Assembly (NCBI GenBank): GCA_012517325.1
Contig: JAAYVF010000048.1
Location: 44,234-108,233 of the forward strand
Direction: 5' to 3'
DNA length: 64,000 nucleotides
Origin: Myxococcales bacterium
Lineage (GTDB): Bacteria > Lernaellota > Lernaellaia > Lernaellales > Lernaellaceae
A program made the position numbers and the translations under genes. Under the pieces are notes generated by a model. That model saw only the letters and a program-made list of their open reading frames with translations. It made no database searches and was not told the origin of the DNA. Shown here one piece after another: positions 8,373 to 16,956 of the stretch; position 1 is the first letter of the stretch, and every line of letters starts with the position of its first letter.

Positions 8373-10508
8373 TCAGCGCCTATTGTCGCCCTTTATGCTG
8401 GAAAAATTCAAACAGTAATTTCCCGGGTTCATGCGCAATTTTCGGTCGTTGATCCGGCTCGGGGGCGATCCATAGTATCTCCAATCACCGTAACCGTTCG
8501 GCACCGTCAGCTCCGCCTCCACACCGGCCGGAATGGTCAGGTAAGCCCAAAGTCCCTCGCCGGAAGCGGCGCGTCGCCAGCGCACATCCACCGATCCGAA
8601 CGGCGTCGGCACGCGGCCTTCCACGTGACGCAGGTCCTGCAGATGCGGCGCGATACTCAGGCGCTCATAACCCGGCGTCAGCGGTTTTACGCCCAGTACG
8701 TATTGCGTCAGCAGGGTCGTCGCGCCGGCCGACCAGGCATGCGCCTGACTGATGTAGGACATTTCCGGCCGGCCGTCGGGGCCGATGAATTCCCACAGGG
8801 TCGACCCCGGATCGGTCGTCGCCATGTGCCCGAAACACCGCGCCAGCAAGGTAAACGCTTCCGCGTCGTGACCGGCGAAAAACATCGCCTCGGCGGCGAA
8901 ATAATTGACGAACCCGATCGACCGCCGGTTGTGGATCCCGAGATTGTACTGCGCGCCGTCGTACGCCGGATCGACATTCACCAGGCCGTATGGCGAATTC
9001 ATGTTGCTTTGCCAGTAGGCCAGAATACGGTCGGTGCGTCCGCCAGCCATTCCGGTGAGAATCGCCAGGGCATTGGCATCCAACGGAACGTGGACCGGAT
9101 CGGTATCGCTTTCGACGTAAATACCGCGCGCTTCATCCCAGGCCATGGCGTCGACCGCCGCCCGCACCGTTTCGGCCCGGGCGAGAAAGTCGGCCGCCTC
9201 ATTCGGCCGGCCGCTGAGCTCGGCCATGGCCATCGCGAGCCGAAGCGCTTGATAGAAAAGAATATTGGTAAACGTGACCCGACCGCGCCGCTCGATGGTC
9301 CAGCACCAGCCAAGGCCGTTTTGGGCGGTCAGATTGAGCAGATCGCCGTCCGACTGGGTTTCGATGTAAGCCAACGCCCTTTTCACCCGCGGGTAAAGCA
9401 CTGCCAGCCGCGACGGATCGCCGGTATAGAAATATTCGTCCCACGCGGCCAGCACATAAAACAGCGTGTACTCGATGAACCGATACGCGTTCAAGCCGAC
9501 CGTTCCCACCGGGCTGCAAGCCGGCACGTTGCCGTCCACGCGTTGATGTTCACCGAGATACGCGAGAGAATCGAACGCCGCCGACCAATCGTCGCGCGTC
9601 AGAAACAACACCCGGTCGGCCACGTACAAGTCGGCCATCCAGATCAGCCGGTCGCGGCGTCCGCCGTCAACCAGCGCCCATGGCCCGTCACCGACCGTTC
9701 GATTGGAGCGAACCGTCCCCTGATCGGCCGGAATCGTGCAAAGGTCGAGCGTCTGCAAACCGGCGTACCAGATCCGGTTGAGCTTTTCGTCGTCACAGAG
9801 AAAATAACCGGCCAACTCCGTTTCGGTCGTTCGGTAGGCATAGTATTTGACGCGGGCATAATCCAAGCGACCGGAACCGGCTTCGATCTGCAGGCGAACG
9901 TGCCGGAACGCGCCGACCGGCAGCGGATCGAGGTAATCCGCGTCGCCGTCAAACAAGCGGCGGTGATAACCCGGCAGCCAAACGAAGGGCATGCTCAGAG
10001 CAGTCAACAACTCGTACGGCTGCAACGCCGTGTCGGTCAGGTAGCGGACATCCTCGGCGAAGCGGGCGCTCGTTTGCAACCCTGCCGCGTCGCGGACGCC
10101 CAACTCCAATCGGCCGGCCACATCGAGGCCGAAATCGAGTTCGAGCCAACCGCCGGCCAGCGGGATTTGCTCTCCGCCTGCCGTCAGCCGCGCTGGGTCC
10201 AACTCTTCCGGGTCGCCGTTCACCGGGTGGCGGATCACCCGGGTCGGGTAGACCCATTCATCGCGCGGCGCGAGCAGCCAGGCCGCCGGATCGCCCTCCA
10301 GCGGGCCGCACTCGGCCGGCAACACGTCGGCGGAATCGTCGTCGTCATTTTGATCGTCGTCTGCGGGCGTCTCATACCCATGATGATCGCCATCGACGGC
10401 GTCGTCGGCCTCGTGGCAGCCGGAAAAAATTCCGGCCGCTCCGAGGGCAATCAATAAACCGATCACCAGCGCAAGGATGAACGGGAAATACAATTTCTTT
10501 CGGTGCAT
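8373..10508 (-). CDS. GH78-like (alpha-L-rhamnosidase family) lipoprotein
   Basis: The 711-residue protein has a signal peptide with lipobox FSGC (lipid cysteine 31). A short acidic spacer (PADDDQNDDDDSAD) follows. The body matches the layout of GH78 and related six-hairpin glycosidases: a beta-sandwich domain, then an (alpha/alpha)6 barrel. DGGRRDRLIWMADL corresponds to the acidic-residue loop of GH78, and the C-terminal beta domain includes PTPFGSVDVRW. The expected activity is removal of rhamnose or a similar sugar from glycans at the cell surface. The next gene on the same strand encodes CBM9-like modules, 215 bases away. Substrate specificity cannot be read from the sequence. Confidence 0.78.
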   Translation of the reverse strand: MHRKKLYFPFILALVIGLLIALGAAGIFSGCHEADDAVDGDHHGYETPADDDQNDDDDSADVLPAECGPLEGDPAAWLLAPRDEWVYPTRVIRHPVNGDPEELDPARLTAGGEQIPLAGGWLELDFGLDVAGRLELGVRDAAGLQTSARFAEDVRYLTDTALQPYELLTALSMPFVWLPGYHRRLFDGDADYLDPLPVGAFRHVRLQIEAGSGRLDYARVKYYAYRTTETELAGYFLCDDEKLNRIWYAGLQTLDLCTIPADQGTVRSNRTVGDGPWALVDGGRRDRLIWMADLYVADRVLFLTRDDWSAAFDSLAYLGEHQRVDGNVPACSPVGTVGLNAYRFIEYTLFYVLAAWDEYFYTGDPSRLAVLYPRVKRALAYIETQSDGDLLNLTAQNGLGWCWTIERRGRVTFTNILFYQALRLAMAMAELSGRPNEAADFLARAETVRAAVDAMAWDEARGIYVESDTDPVHVPLDANALAILTGMAGGRTDRILAYWQSNMNSPYGLVNVDPAYDGAQYNLGIHNRRSIGFVNYFAAEAMFFAGHDAEAFTLLARCFGHMATTDPGSTLWEFIGPDGRPEMSYISQAHAWSAGATTLLTQYVLGVKPLTPGYERLSIAPHLQDLRHVEGRVPTPFGSVDVRWRRAASGEGLWAYLTIPAGVEAELTVPNGYGDWRYYGSPPSRINDRKLRMNPGNYCLNFSSIKGDNRR

Positions 10509-10605
10509 GCCGAAAAAAACACCTCGCTTACGTTTTCGCCGACTGCGATTGATCTCATCTGACTTTACCGAAAATGTCTGAAGTTGAAAGGTCGGTTAAG
10601 CGAAA

Positions 10606-10629
10606 AAGGCGGAGGACCGCCTCCGCCTT
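10606..10629 (-). terminator. Rho-independent terminator of the thiolase gene
   Basis: A 10-bp perfect stem (AAGGCGGAGG paired with CCTCCGCCTT) encloses the loop ACCG and is followed on the minus strand by a run of U. It lies 20 bases after the thiolase stop. Confidence 0.85.
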
Positions 10630-10648
10630 CTATGGTTCCAGCGAACGA

Positions 10649-11824
10649 TCAGATGCGTTCCAGAATGACCGTTTTGCCCATGCCGCCGCCGACGCACAGC
10701 GACGCCAGGCCGACCGTCAGGTCGCGCTTCTGCATTTCGCTCAACAAGCTGACGACCAACCGGATGCCGGTCGCGCCGACCGGGTGCCCCAGGGCGATGC
10801 CCGAACCGTTGACGTTGGTGATCGAACGGTCGAGGCCGAGCAGCTTTTCGCAGGCCAGGTACTGCGCGGCGAACGCTTCGTTCACTTCGAGCAACTGGAT
10901 GTCCTTCAGCGTCATGCCGGCCTTTTTCAGGGCTTTTTGCGTGGCGGGCACCGGGCCGTAACCCATCAGTTCCGGTTCCACGGCGGCCACTGCGTGCGCC
11001 ACCAGGCGCGCCAACGGTTTGATGCCCAGGGCCTTGGCTTTTTCGGCGCTCATGATCACCGCTGCCGCGCCGCCGTCGTTGAGACCGCTGGCGTTGCCGG
11101 CGGTGACGGTACCATCCTTCTTGAAGGCCGGCTTCAGCGAGGCCAGGGTTTCCGCCGTCGTGCCGCGCCGCGGATGTTCGTCGGTATCGAACACGATGGT
11201 GCCTTTTTTCGAGGGGATTTCGACCGGCACGATTTCATCTTTGAACCGGCCGGCGTCAATCGCCGCCAAGGCGCGATTCTGACTGGTCAGGGCCAGTTCG
11301 TCCTGCTCCTGCCGGCTGATGTTGTGCTTGGCCGCCAGATTCTCGGCGGTGATGCCCATCAGGAAGTGGCCGAACGGATCCGCCAGGCCTTCCATCAGCG
11401 AATCGACCGCTTTGCGGTCGTTCATCCGGCAGCCCCAACGCATGTCGTAAAGCACGTACGGGATGCGGCTCATGTTTTCGGAGCCGACGATCAGCACGGC
11501 GTCGTGTTCGTCCAGCATGATCTGCTGCGCGCCGAAAACCAGCGCCTGCATGGAACTGGAGCATTGCCGCTGAATCGTGCAGCCCGGCACCTGAAACGGC
11601 ACGCCCGCTTTGAGGCCGACGCAGCGGCCGAGGTTGATTTCGTCGGTCCGCATCATGCAGTGCCCGGCGATCACATCGCCCAGAATCGCCGGATCGATTC
11701 CGGCGCGCGCGATGGCGGCCTTGGCCGCGATGGCGCCCAGGTCGACGGCGCTGACGTCCTTCAAAGATCCGCCAAAGGAACCGATGGCCGTACGCGCGAC
11801 GCTGACGATCCACACTTCTTTCAT
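10649..11824 (-). CDS. Acetyl-CoA acetyltransferase (thiolase)
   Basis: A 391-residue protein, the usual length of thiolases. The nucleophilic cysteine is Cys88 in [10 protein letters not shown]. The other catalytic elements are NEAFAAQ, the His in GHPVGATG and the second cysteine in LCVGGGMG. The ATG at 11824 has GGGAGGGG 5 bases upstream; the longer frame lacks a ribosome site. The reaction is reversible condensation of two acyl-CoA (acetoacetyl-CoA formation) or thiolysis. No beta-oxidation or PHB partner lies next to it, so a biosynthetic or degradative role cannot be decided. A strong terminator follows, so it is the last gene of its transcript. Confidence 0.93.
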   Translation of the reverse strand: MKEVWIVSVARTAIGSFGGSLKDVSAVDLGAIAAKAAIARAGIDPAILGDVIAGHCMMRTDEINLGRCVGLKAGVPFQVPGCTIQRQCSSSMQALVFGAQQIMLDEHDAVLIVGSENMSRIPYVLYDMRWGCRMNDRKAVDSLMEGLADPFGHFLMGITAENLAAKHNISRQEQDELALTSQNRALAAIDAGRFKDEIVPVEIPSKKGTIVFDTDEHPRRGTTAETLASLKPAFKKDGTVTAGNASGLNDGGAAAVIMSAEKAKALGIKPLARLVAHAVAAVEPELMGYGPVPATQKALKKAGMTLKDIQLLEVNEAFAAQYLACEKLLGLDRSITNVNGSGIALGHPVGATGIRLVVSLLSEMQKRDLTVGLASLCVGGGMGKTVILERI

Positions 11825-12024
11825 GTACCCCTCCCGATAAACAAACGGTTTCTGCAGAATGTATTTTGGTTGCACTATTCAAAAGGTTTCGGAGTTGCAA
11901 TTTTGGCCGGGTGCGAGCGGAAAATCAAGGATGAAAAAAGGCGGCTGCAAAAGCGGCAAAAACGGATACCAATGCACGTCGGCTCAACCCGGCCCGATCT
12001 TTCCGTGGCGGATCATCGTTTCGT

Positions 12025-12675
12025 TCAATAGTGGTGGCGCAGGACGATAATTTCGCCGACGTGCGGCAGTTTGTCGGCGGTCATTTCCAGTTCGTCGGCG
12101 GCCAATTGCTTGACGTTGCTTTTGCCGGCGAGGAAATCGGCGACCGGTGAAATCGGGAATTTGCACTTGTCGGTTTTAAAATGCATCGGAATGAAAATGC
12201 GTGGATTGATCCGGCTCACCACCTCGGCGGCCGTTCGCGCATCGATCGTATAAAACCCGCCGATCGGCCCCATCAGCACATCGACTTTGCCGATTTCCTT
12301 GAGTTGGGCGTCACTGAGTTTGTGGCCCAGATCACCGAGGTGGCAGAGAATCATCCCATCGGTTTTGATGATGAATATAAGGTTACGGCCGCGTTTCGCC
12401 CCTTGCACCTCGTCGTGGAACGTTTCCAACGCGCGAAAAACGATGCCGTTTACATCCGCGTTTTGGCGGACCTCGATGAACGGTTTTTTGAAGCCGGCGG
12501 TGTAGTTGTGATCGGCATGGTCATGGCTGATGACAACGATATCCGGCTTCACGTCGATCGGCCGATAGGCGATGCCGCCGCCGAACGCCCCGGGTTCGTA
12601 AGGGTCCAATACGATGACCGTTCCGTTGGCCGTCGTGATCGTGAAGCTGGAATGACCGTTCCACCGAATTTTCAT
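12025..12675 (-). CDS. UlaG/UPF0173-like MBL-fold hydrolase
   Basis: The 216-residue protein begins with MKIRWNGHSSFTI, typical of the MBL subgroup related to UlaG and UPF0173. The metal-binding motif is SHDHADHN at about residue 50, with a second part in LCHLGDLGH and a final histidine in FIPMHFKTD. Its start lies 13 bases after the stop of the LUD-domain gene, so the two form an operon. A hydrolytic role on a phosphodiester, lactone or similar bond is likely, but the substrate is not known. Confidence 0.85.
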   Translation of the reverse strand: MKIRWNGHSSFTITTANGTVIVLDPYEPGAFGGGIAYRPIDVKPDIVVISHDHADHNYTAGFKKPFIEVRQNADVNGIVFRALETFHDEVQGAKRGRNLIFIIKTDGMILCHLGDLGHKLSDAQLKEIGKVDVLMGPIGGFYTIDARTAAEVVSRINPRIFIPMHFKTDKCKFPISPVADFLAGKSNVKQLAADELEMTADKLPHVGEIIVLRHHY

Positions 12676-12688
12676 GACATCCTCCTCA

Positions 12689-13309
12689 TTACAGCCCCCA
12701 ACCGCCCCGCACCAGCCACACCCCGGCGGTCAGGCCGAAGCTCGGCCGTTCGATAATCACCGTGGCGCGACAGATTCGTTGCGGGCTTTGGCAGTCGTGG
12801 CAGCAGCCGTCTTCGGCGCAAGGCGTTTTCATCTGCAATTGACGGGCGCGCTGCGGCGCGGCGATCCGCTTGATCCGCAGCCAGGCCGCGTCCAGGCCAT
12901 CCATGATTTTGTTTTCGCCAAGGACGAACAAAACCTGCCGCGGGCCGAAAACGCTGGCCGCCAGGCGGTTGCCGGCGCCGTCGGTCAATAAAAGCTGGCC
13001 ACCGATCGTGGCGGCGTTGGCGCTGGTGACGAACAATTCCGCGCGACCCTGGTCGAGCCGGGCCTCCCAGTCGCGTGGTTTGTCGCCGGCCGCCGCCCAA
13101 TGGTCGATGAATTGCGCCGGCGATTCCCGCGCCACGGCGTCCAGCCCCAGCTCGCGCAGCGTGGCACTGCCGCCGAAACCGACCGACCGGACGGTCGCCA
13201 GCCGCCGGCGAAAAGCCTCGCGGACCTGTTCGGGATCGGCGAACACCTCGACCGCAAAGCCGTTCTTGGCGAAAAATTGCGCGGCGATAGCCAGACGATC
13301 CGGTTCCAT
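12689..13309 (-). CDS. LUD-domain protein (lactate-utilisation-like, DUF162)
   Basis: 206 residues from the ATG at 13309, which has GAGG about 6 bases upstream. The features are those of the LUD fold: GFGGSATLRELGL near residue 50, FVTSANAATIGGQLLLTDGAGNRLA and GPRQVLFVLGENKI. A cysteine cluster CCHDCQSPQRIC near residue 180 also occurs in the group of stand-alone LUD proteins of anaerobes. LutB and LutA partners are not adjacent, so a role in lactate oxidation is not supported. It forms an operon with the following MBL-fold gene. Confidence 0.8.
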   Translation of the reverse strand: MEPDRLAIAAQFFAKNGFAVEVFADPEQVREAFRRRLATVRSVGFGGSATLRELGLDAVARESPAQFIDHWAAAGDKPRDWEARLDQGRAELFVTSANAATIGGQLLLTDGAGNRLAASVFGPRQVLFVLGENKIMDGLDAAWLRIKRIAAPQRARQLQMKTPCAEDGCCHDCQSPQRICRATVIIERPSFGLTAGVWLVRGGWGL

Positions 13310-13411
13310 TTTGACCTCGCAAAGTATCAATATTTTGTAACCATCTCCGCGGACGGTGGCAAGCGAATTTCGGCTTGTCCCGGCGAATCGTTCGTGTTAG
13401 AGAAAAGGCCC

Positions 13412-13972
13412 ATGGAAAACCAGAAAAACACAACGACACGGAAATGGTTCAGCGTCTTGGCGCTGGTGGCGCTGCTCGGCATCCTGGGCGTGGTCGCCTT
13501 TTTCATGTTTCAGCGCGACTATTTTTTCACCGAGGACGCGAACGGCGACGGCAAAGCCGACTCGTGGATCTATTACGATCTGCGCGCCCACGTCCACCGC
13601 GTGGAAAAAGACCGCGACTTCAACGGCGTCGTCGACTGGATCGACACCTTCGGCATCGATCCGCAATCCGGTCGCGACGTGCTGATCCGTTCCGAAATGG
13701 ATCTGAACGGCGATCAGAAATTCGAGACGGTCATCGAATACAGCGGCGACCAAAAAATCAAGAAAATGACCCGCGACAGCAACGGCGACGGCCGGATCGA
13801 CATGATTTCCACCTTCGACCAACCCGGCGCGCCGCCGACGAAGGTCGAGGTCGACGAGGATTTCGACGGGAAATTCGAGAAAGTCACGACGGGCGAAGCG
13901 GCCGCGGAAACCGCCCCCGCGGACAAATCGGCCGCCCCGGAGAAAAAAGAAGAACCGAAAGCCAAACCCTAG
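13412..13972 (+). CDS. Membrane-anchored protein with EF-hand-like Asp repeats
   Basis: A 186-residue protein from the ATG at 13412 (AAAAGG just upstream). A single N-terminal membrane segment (about residues 12-34) acts as anchor. It is followed by several DxDxDG-type loops: DANGDGKAD, DRDFNGVVD, DLNGDQKFE, DSNGDGRID, DEDFDGKFE. These look like calcium-binding EF-hand or dockerin-type loops spaced 20-40 residues apart. The tail is rich in Ala, Lys, Glu and Pro. I do not recognise a named family. The last bases overlap the convergent BrkB-like gene by 4 bases. Confidence 0.7.
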   Translation: MENQKNTTTRKWFSVLALVALLGILGVVAFFMFQRDYFFTEDANGDGKADSWIYYDLRAHVHRVEKDRDFNGVVDWIDTFGIDPQSGRDVLIRSEMDLNGDQKFETVIEYSGDQKIKKMTRDSNGDGRIDMISTFDQPGAPPTKVEVDEDFDGKFEKVTTGEAAAETAPADKSAAPEKKEEPKAKP

Positions 13973-15300
13973 GCTTTTTCTTTTAACGAACCCTTCGCGC
14001 TGACCAGATCCAAAACCGTCATCCGGTTGTAAACCTGGCCGGCGGCTTTTTCGCCTTCGACCAGGATCGCTCCGATCAACGTATCGAATTCATCGAGCCC
14101 CTTCTCCGGCTCCGCCAATTCGCTGTTCTGATAGATCGCCGCCGCGACGTTGCCAAATTTCATCTGATCCAGCGAGCGGCTTGGCAGATAGCCGATCCGA
14201 TCGTTTTCCAAATCGGTGGTCCGCAACAAATCCACCTCGAGCAGGTGCGCGGCGATCTCCGCGGCGATTTCGGAGGGGATGTTGAATCGCTCTTCCAGTT
14301 CGTCGATCGTCGGCGGTTCGCGGTTTTCGTAGAACGCTTGCGCGACGGTGAGAAACAGCCGGACCGCGAGGTGGTGCCGCTCGCGGGCCGACGGCTTGGC
14401 GAAGGCCCGGTGCAACACCAGCGCGTGGAAATTGTGGTCGACGTAGGAGATTTCGACCGACAGCAACACGATGATCCAGGTCAGGTACAGCCAGACGAGA
14501 AAGATCGGCACGACCGCCAGGGAACCGTAAATAGCGTTGTAGGTCAGCGAGCGGGCCGTGGTATGAGTAAACCCGACCTTGGCCAGTTCCCAGATCGTCG
14601 CGCCGATGGCGCCGCCCAGCAGCGCGCTGCGCCATTTGACGCGAGTGTTGGGAATGACCATCAGCATGAAAAAGAAGGCGAACACCGAAAACAACCAGGG
14701 GAAAATGCCCAGAAAAAACCGTTGCAGGATGCTGATGCCGAGCAGCGGATTCGCTTCGGCGAACGCGCGGATTTTCCCGGAGGCGTAAAAACTGAGGGCG
14801 ATGAGAATCGGCCCCCAGAACAAAACGTTGGTGAAGGTCATGAACCGTTTGATGAAGCTGCGCCGCTTTTCCACTTTCCAGAGGGCGTTGATGTTGGTCT
14901 CGATGTTATCGAACAACAGGATCGCGGTGATGAACAGCACGATGGTTGATAGCACGCCCAACGCCTTGGTATTCGCGGCGAATGTGTTGATGTACGCCAG
15001 CAGTTCGTCGGTGCGGGCGGGAATGACCTGGGAAAAAATCCACTGCTGAATCTGCTCGCGATATTCGCCGAAGCGCTCGAATGCGGTGAACACGCTGAAA
15101 AACACCACCACCAGAGGTACGATCGCCAAAAGGGTCGTATAGGCCATGCCCGAGGCGCGGACGATGACTGTGTCCTTGATGAACTGATTGCGCAATTCGT
15201 TGAGAAAGCGCAGCACGGTGACCAACCAGTAAGTGAATCGCGGCTCGCGCTCCAGGTCGATCTGATAGAGATTGGCGATAATCTCCCGGATTTTACCCAT
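13969..15300 (-). CDS. YihY/BrkB-family inner membrane protein
   Basis: The 443-residue product has the six-helix BrkB/YihY core, with MAYTTLLAIVPLVVVFFSVF, ALGVLSTIVLFITAILLF and GAIGATIWELAK as typical pieces. A cytoplasmic C-terminal domain of about 140 residues follows, resembling the winged-helix extension of some members (PTIDELEERFNIPSEIAAEI). The ATG at 15300 has AAAGGCGGA upstream and was preferred to a longer frame. The family has no settled biochemical role; export and envelope functions have been proposed. Confidence 0.85.
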   Translation of the reverse strand: MGKIREIIANLYQIDLEREPRFTYWLVTVLRFLNELRNQFIKDTVIVRASGMAYTTLLAIVPLVVVFFSVFTAFERFGEYREQIQQWIFSQVIPARTDELLAYINTFAANTKALGVLSTIVLFITAILLFDNIETNINALWKVEKRRSFIKRFMTFTNVLFWGPILIALSFYASGKIRAFAEANPLLGISILQRFFLGIFPWLFSVFAFFFMLMVIPNTRVKWRSALLGGAIGATIWELAKVGFTHTTARSLTYNAIYGSLAVVPIFLVWLYLTWIIVLLSVEISYVDHNFHALVLHRAFAKPSARERHHLAVRLFLTVAQAFYENREPPTIDELEERFNIPSEIAAEIAAHLLEVDLLRTTDLENDRIGYLPSRSLDQMKFGNVAAAIYQNSELAEPEKGLDEFDTLIGAILVEGEKAAGQVYNRMTVLDLVSAKGSLKEKA

Positions 15301-15423
15301 GGTTCCGCCTTTGCCGGTTTTCTTACCGATAGCTTTCTTAACGGGCACGGTCAAGGGCGAAATCCGTTGACACGTCCGGTGACCCGACTTAGGGTGAAAC
15401 CTCGAACCGCACGGAGAACGAAA

Positions 15424-16953
15424 GTGAAACGATTTCGCCTCTTAGCCGTTGTTCTCATCCTTTTGGCCGTCGCGGCCTGCGCCAGCCAGCCGAAAGAGAC
15501 GGTCACCGTCCAGCGCTTGACCATCCTGCATTTCAACGACATGCACGGCTACCTCCAGGAACATCGCAGCTCCGAAACCGGCCAGACGGTGGGCGGCTTC
15601 TCCCGCCTGGCCGCCCTGGTGGATCGCATCCGGCAGGAAAACGATAAAGTGAGCGTCCCCACGATGGTGCTTTACGCCGGCGACCTGCTCACCGGCTCGC
15701 CCCTTTCGTCGCTTTATCGCGGCGAGGCGGACATCGAGTTGCTCAACCGCCTCGGGATCGACGGGGTGACTGTAGGCAATCACGATCTGGATCTGGGCCG
15801 GAAGCGCTTTGACGAGTTGGTTCAAGCGTCGAAATTTCCCTGGCTGGTGACCAACCTGACCGAAACCGGCAAAGCGTTCCCCTGGCTGCCGATGGGCGTG
15901 TCGAAAAAATTCGCCAACGGTCTGCGGGTCGGCGTGATCGGCGTGACCACCGACGAGTTGGTCACCCAGACCAATCCGAAAAACGTCAAAGGCCTGGAGG
16001 TCGGCGATCCGGTGCGCGCCCTGCCCAGCGGCATTACCCGAACCGGCGGTCCAGGGTCCATCAAAGTGGTGCTCAGCCACTGCGGGCTCACCACCGACAA
16101 ACGGATCGCGCGCGAAATCGAGGGCATTCACGTGATCATCGGCGGCCACAACCAGAAGGTCATCGACCCGCCGCTGATCGAAAACGGCGTCATCATCGTT
16201 CAGGCCGGCAAATACGCCGAACATCTCGGCCGGCTGGACCTGGAAAAAACCGGCGACACCGTCCGGCTCGTGCGCTACAAAATGTACGACATCACTCCCG
16301 ACCTGCCGCCGGATCGCATCGTTCAGGCGCTGGTCGACGGCTACGTCAACCGAATGAACGACCAACGGCGCGAGGAAATCGGCCGCGCCGTGACGCCGCT
16401 CAACGGCAGCATGGAAACCATCCGTAGCGCCGAGAGCAACCTGGGCGATTTCGTCTGCGACTTGATCCGGACCAGGCTGAGCGCGGATGTCGTGCTGCTG
16501 AACGGCGGCGGTTTCCGCTCGTCCATCGGCGACGGGCCGATCACCGTCGGCGACGTTCTGCAGGTCTTTCCCTTCGGCAACACGCTCTACGTGCTTTCCG
16601 CCTCGGGCGCGACCATCCGCGCGGCGCTGGAGCGCGGCCTGCAAGACGCCCCGGACGACAACCCGGGCGCCTTTCTCCAGGTTTCCGGCCTGCGCTACCA
16701 GATCGACGGCAAGCGCGCGGTGAACATCACCGTGGCCGGCCAGCCGCTCGACGAAAACAAAAACTACAAGCTGGTCATCAACGATTTCATGGCGGCCGGC
16801 GGCGACCGGTTCACGATGTTCCAGAACGCGGCCGACGCCGTCGATAGCGGCGTGACGATGGCCGATGCCGTGATCGAGGCCATTCGGCAGCAAAAAGACA
16901 TCGACGCGAAAACGGACGGGCGCATCGAGCGGATCAGCCCATGGCAGCCCTGA
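15424..16953 (+). CDS. 5'-nucleotidase / UDP-sugar hydrolase family lipoprotein
   Basis: The GTG at 15424 has GGAG 8 bases upstream and begins a short signal peptide with lipobox VAAC (lipid cysteine 19). The 509-residue protein contains the calcineurin-like metal motifs HFNDMHG, YAGDLL, GNHDLD and GGHNQ. It also has the C-terminal substrate domain of the 5'-nucleotidase family (NGGGFRSSIGDGPITVGDVLQVFPFGN, MAAGGDRFTMF). It should act outside the inner membrane on nucleoside monophosphates or UDP-sugars. It faces the divergent BrkB-like gene across about 120 bases. Confidence 0.9.
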   Translation: MKRFRLLAVVLILLAVAACASQPKETVTVQRLTILHFNDMHGYLQEHRSSETGQTVGGFSRLAALVDRIRQENDKVSVPTMVLYAGDLLTGSPLSSLYRGEADIELLNRLGIDGVTVGNHDLDLGRKRFDELVQASKFPWLVTNLTETGKAFPWLPMGVSKKFANGLRVGVIGVTTDELVTQTNPKNVKGLEVGDPVRALPSGITRTGGPGSIKVVLSHCGLTTDKRIAREIEGIHVIIGGHNQKVIDPPLIENGVIIVQAGKYAEHLGRLDLEKTGDTVRLVRYKMYDITPDLPPDRIVQALVDGYVNRMNDQRREEIGRAVTPLNGSMETIRSAESNLGDFVCDLIRTRLSADVVLLNGGGFRSSIGDGPITVGDVLQVFPFGNTLYVLSASGATIRAALERGLQDAPDDNPGAFLQVSGLRYQIDGKRAVNITVAGQPLDENKNYKLVINDFMAAGGDRFTMFQNAADAVDSGVTMADAVIEAIRQQKDIDAKTDGRIERISPWQP

Positions 16954-16956
16954 TTT

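Noticed and set aside
8169..10457. Very long plus-strand frame opposite the GH78-like gene
   Set aside because: It lacks any domain, is rich in Arg/Gln/His as antisense frames of GC-rich genes are, and has no start signal.
12689..13309. LUD protein as LutC of a lactate oxidation operon
   Set aside because: No LutA or LutB genes are adjacent, and the Cys cluster points to the stand-alone LUD group.
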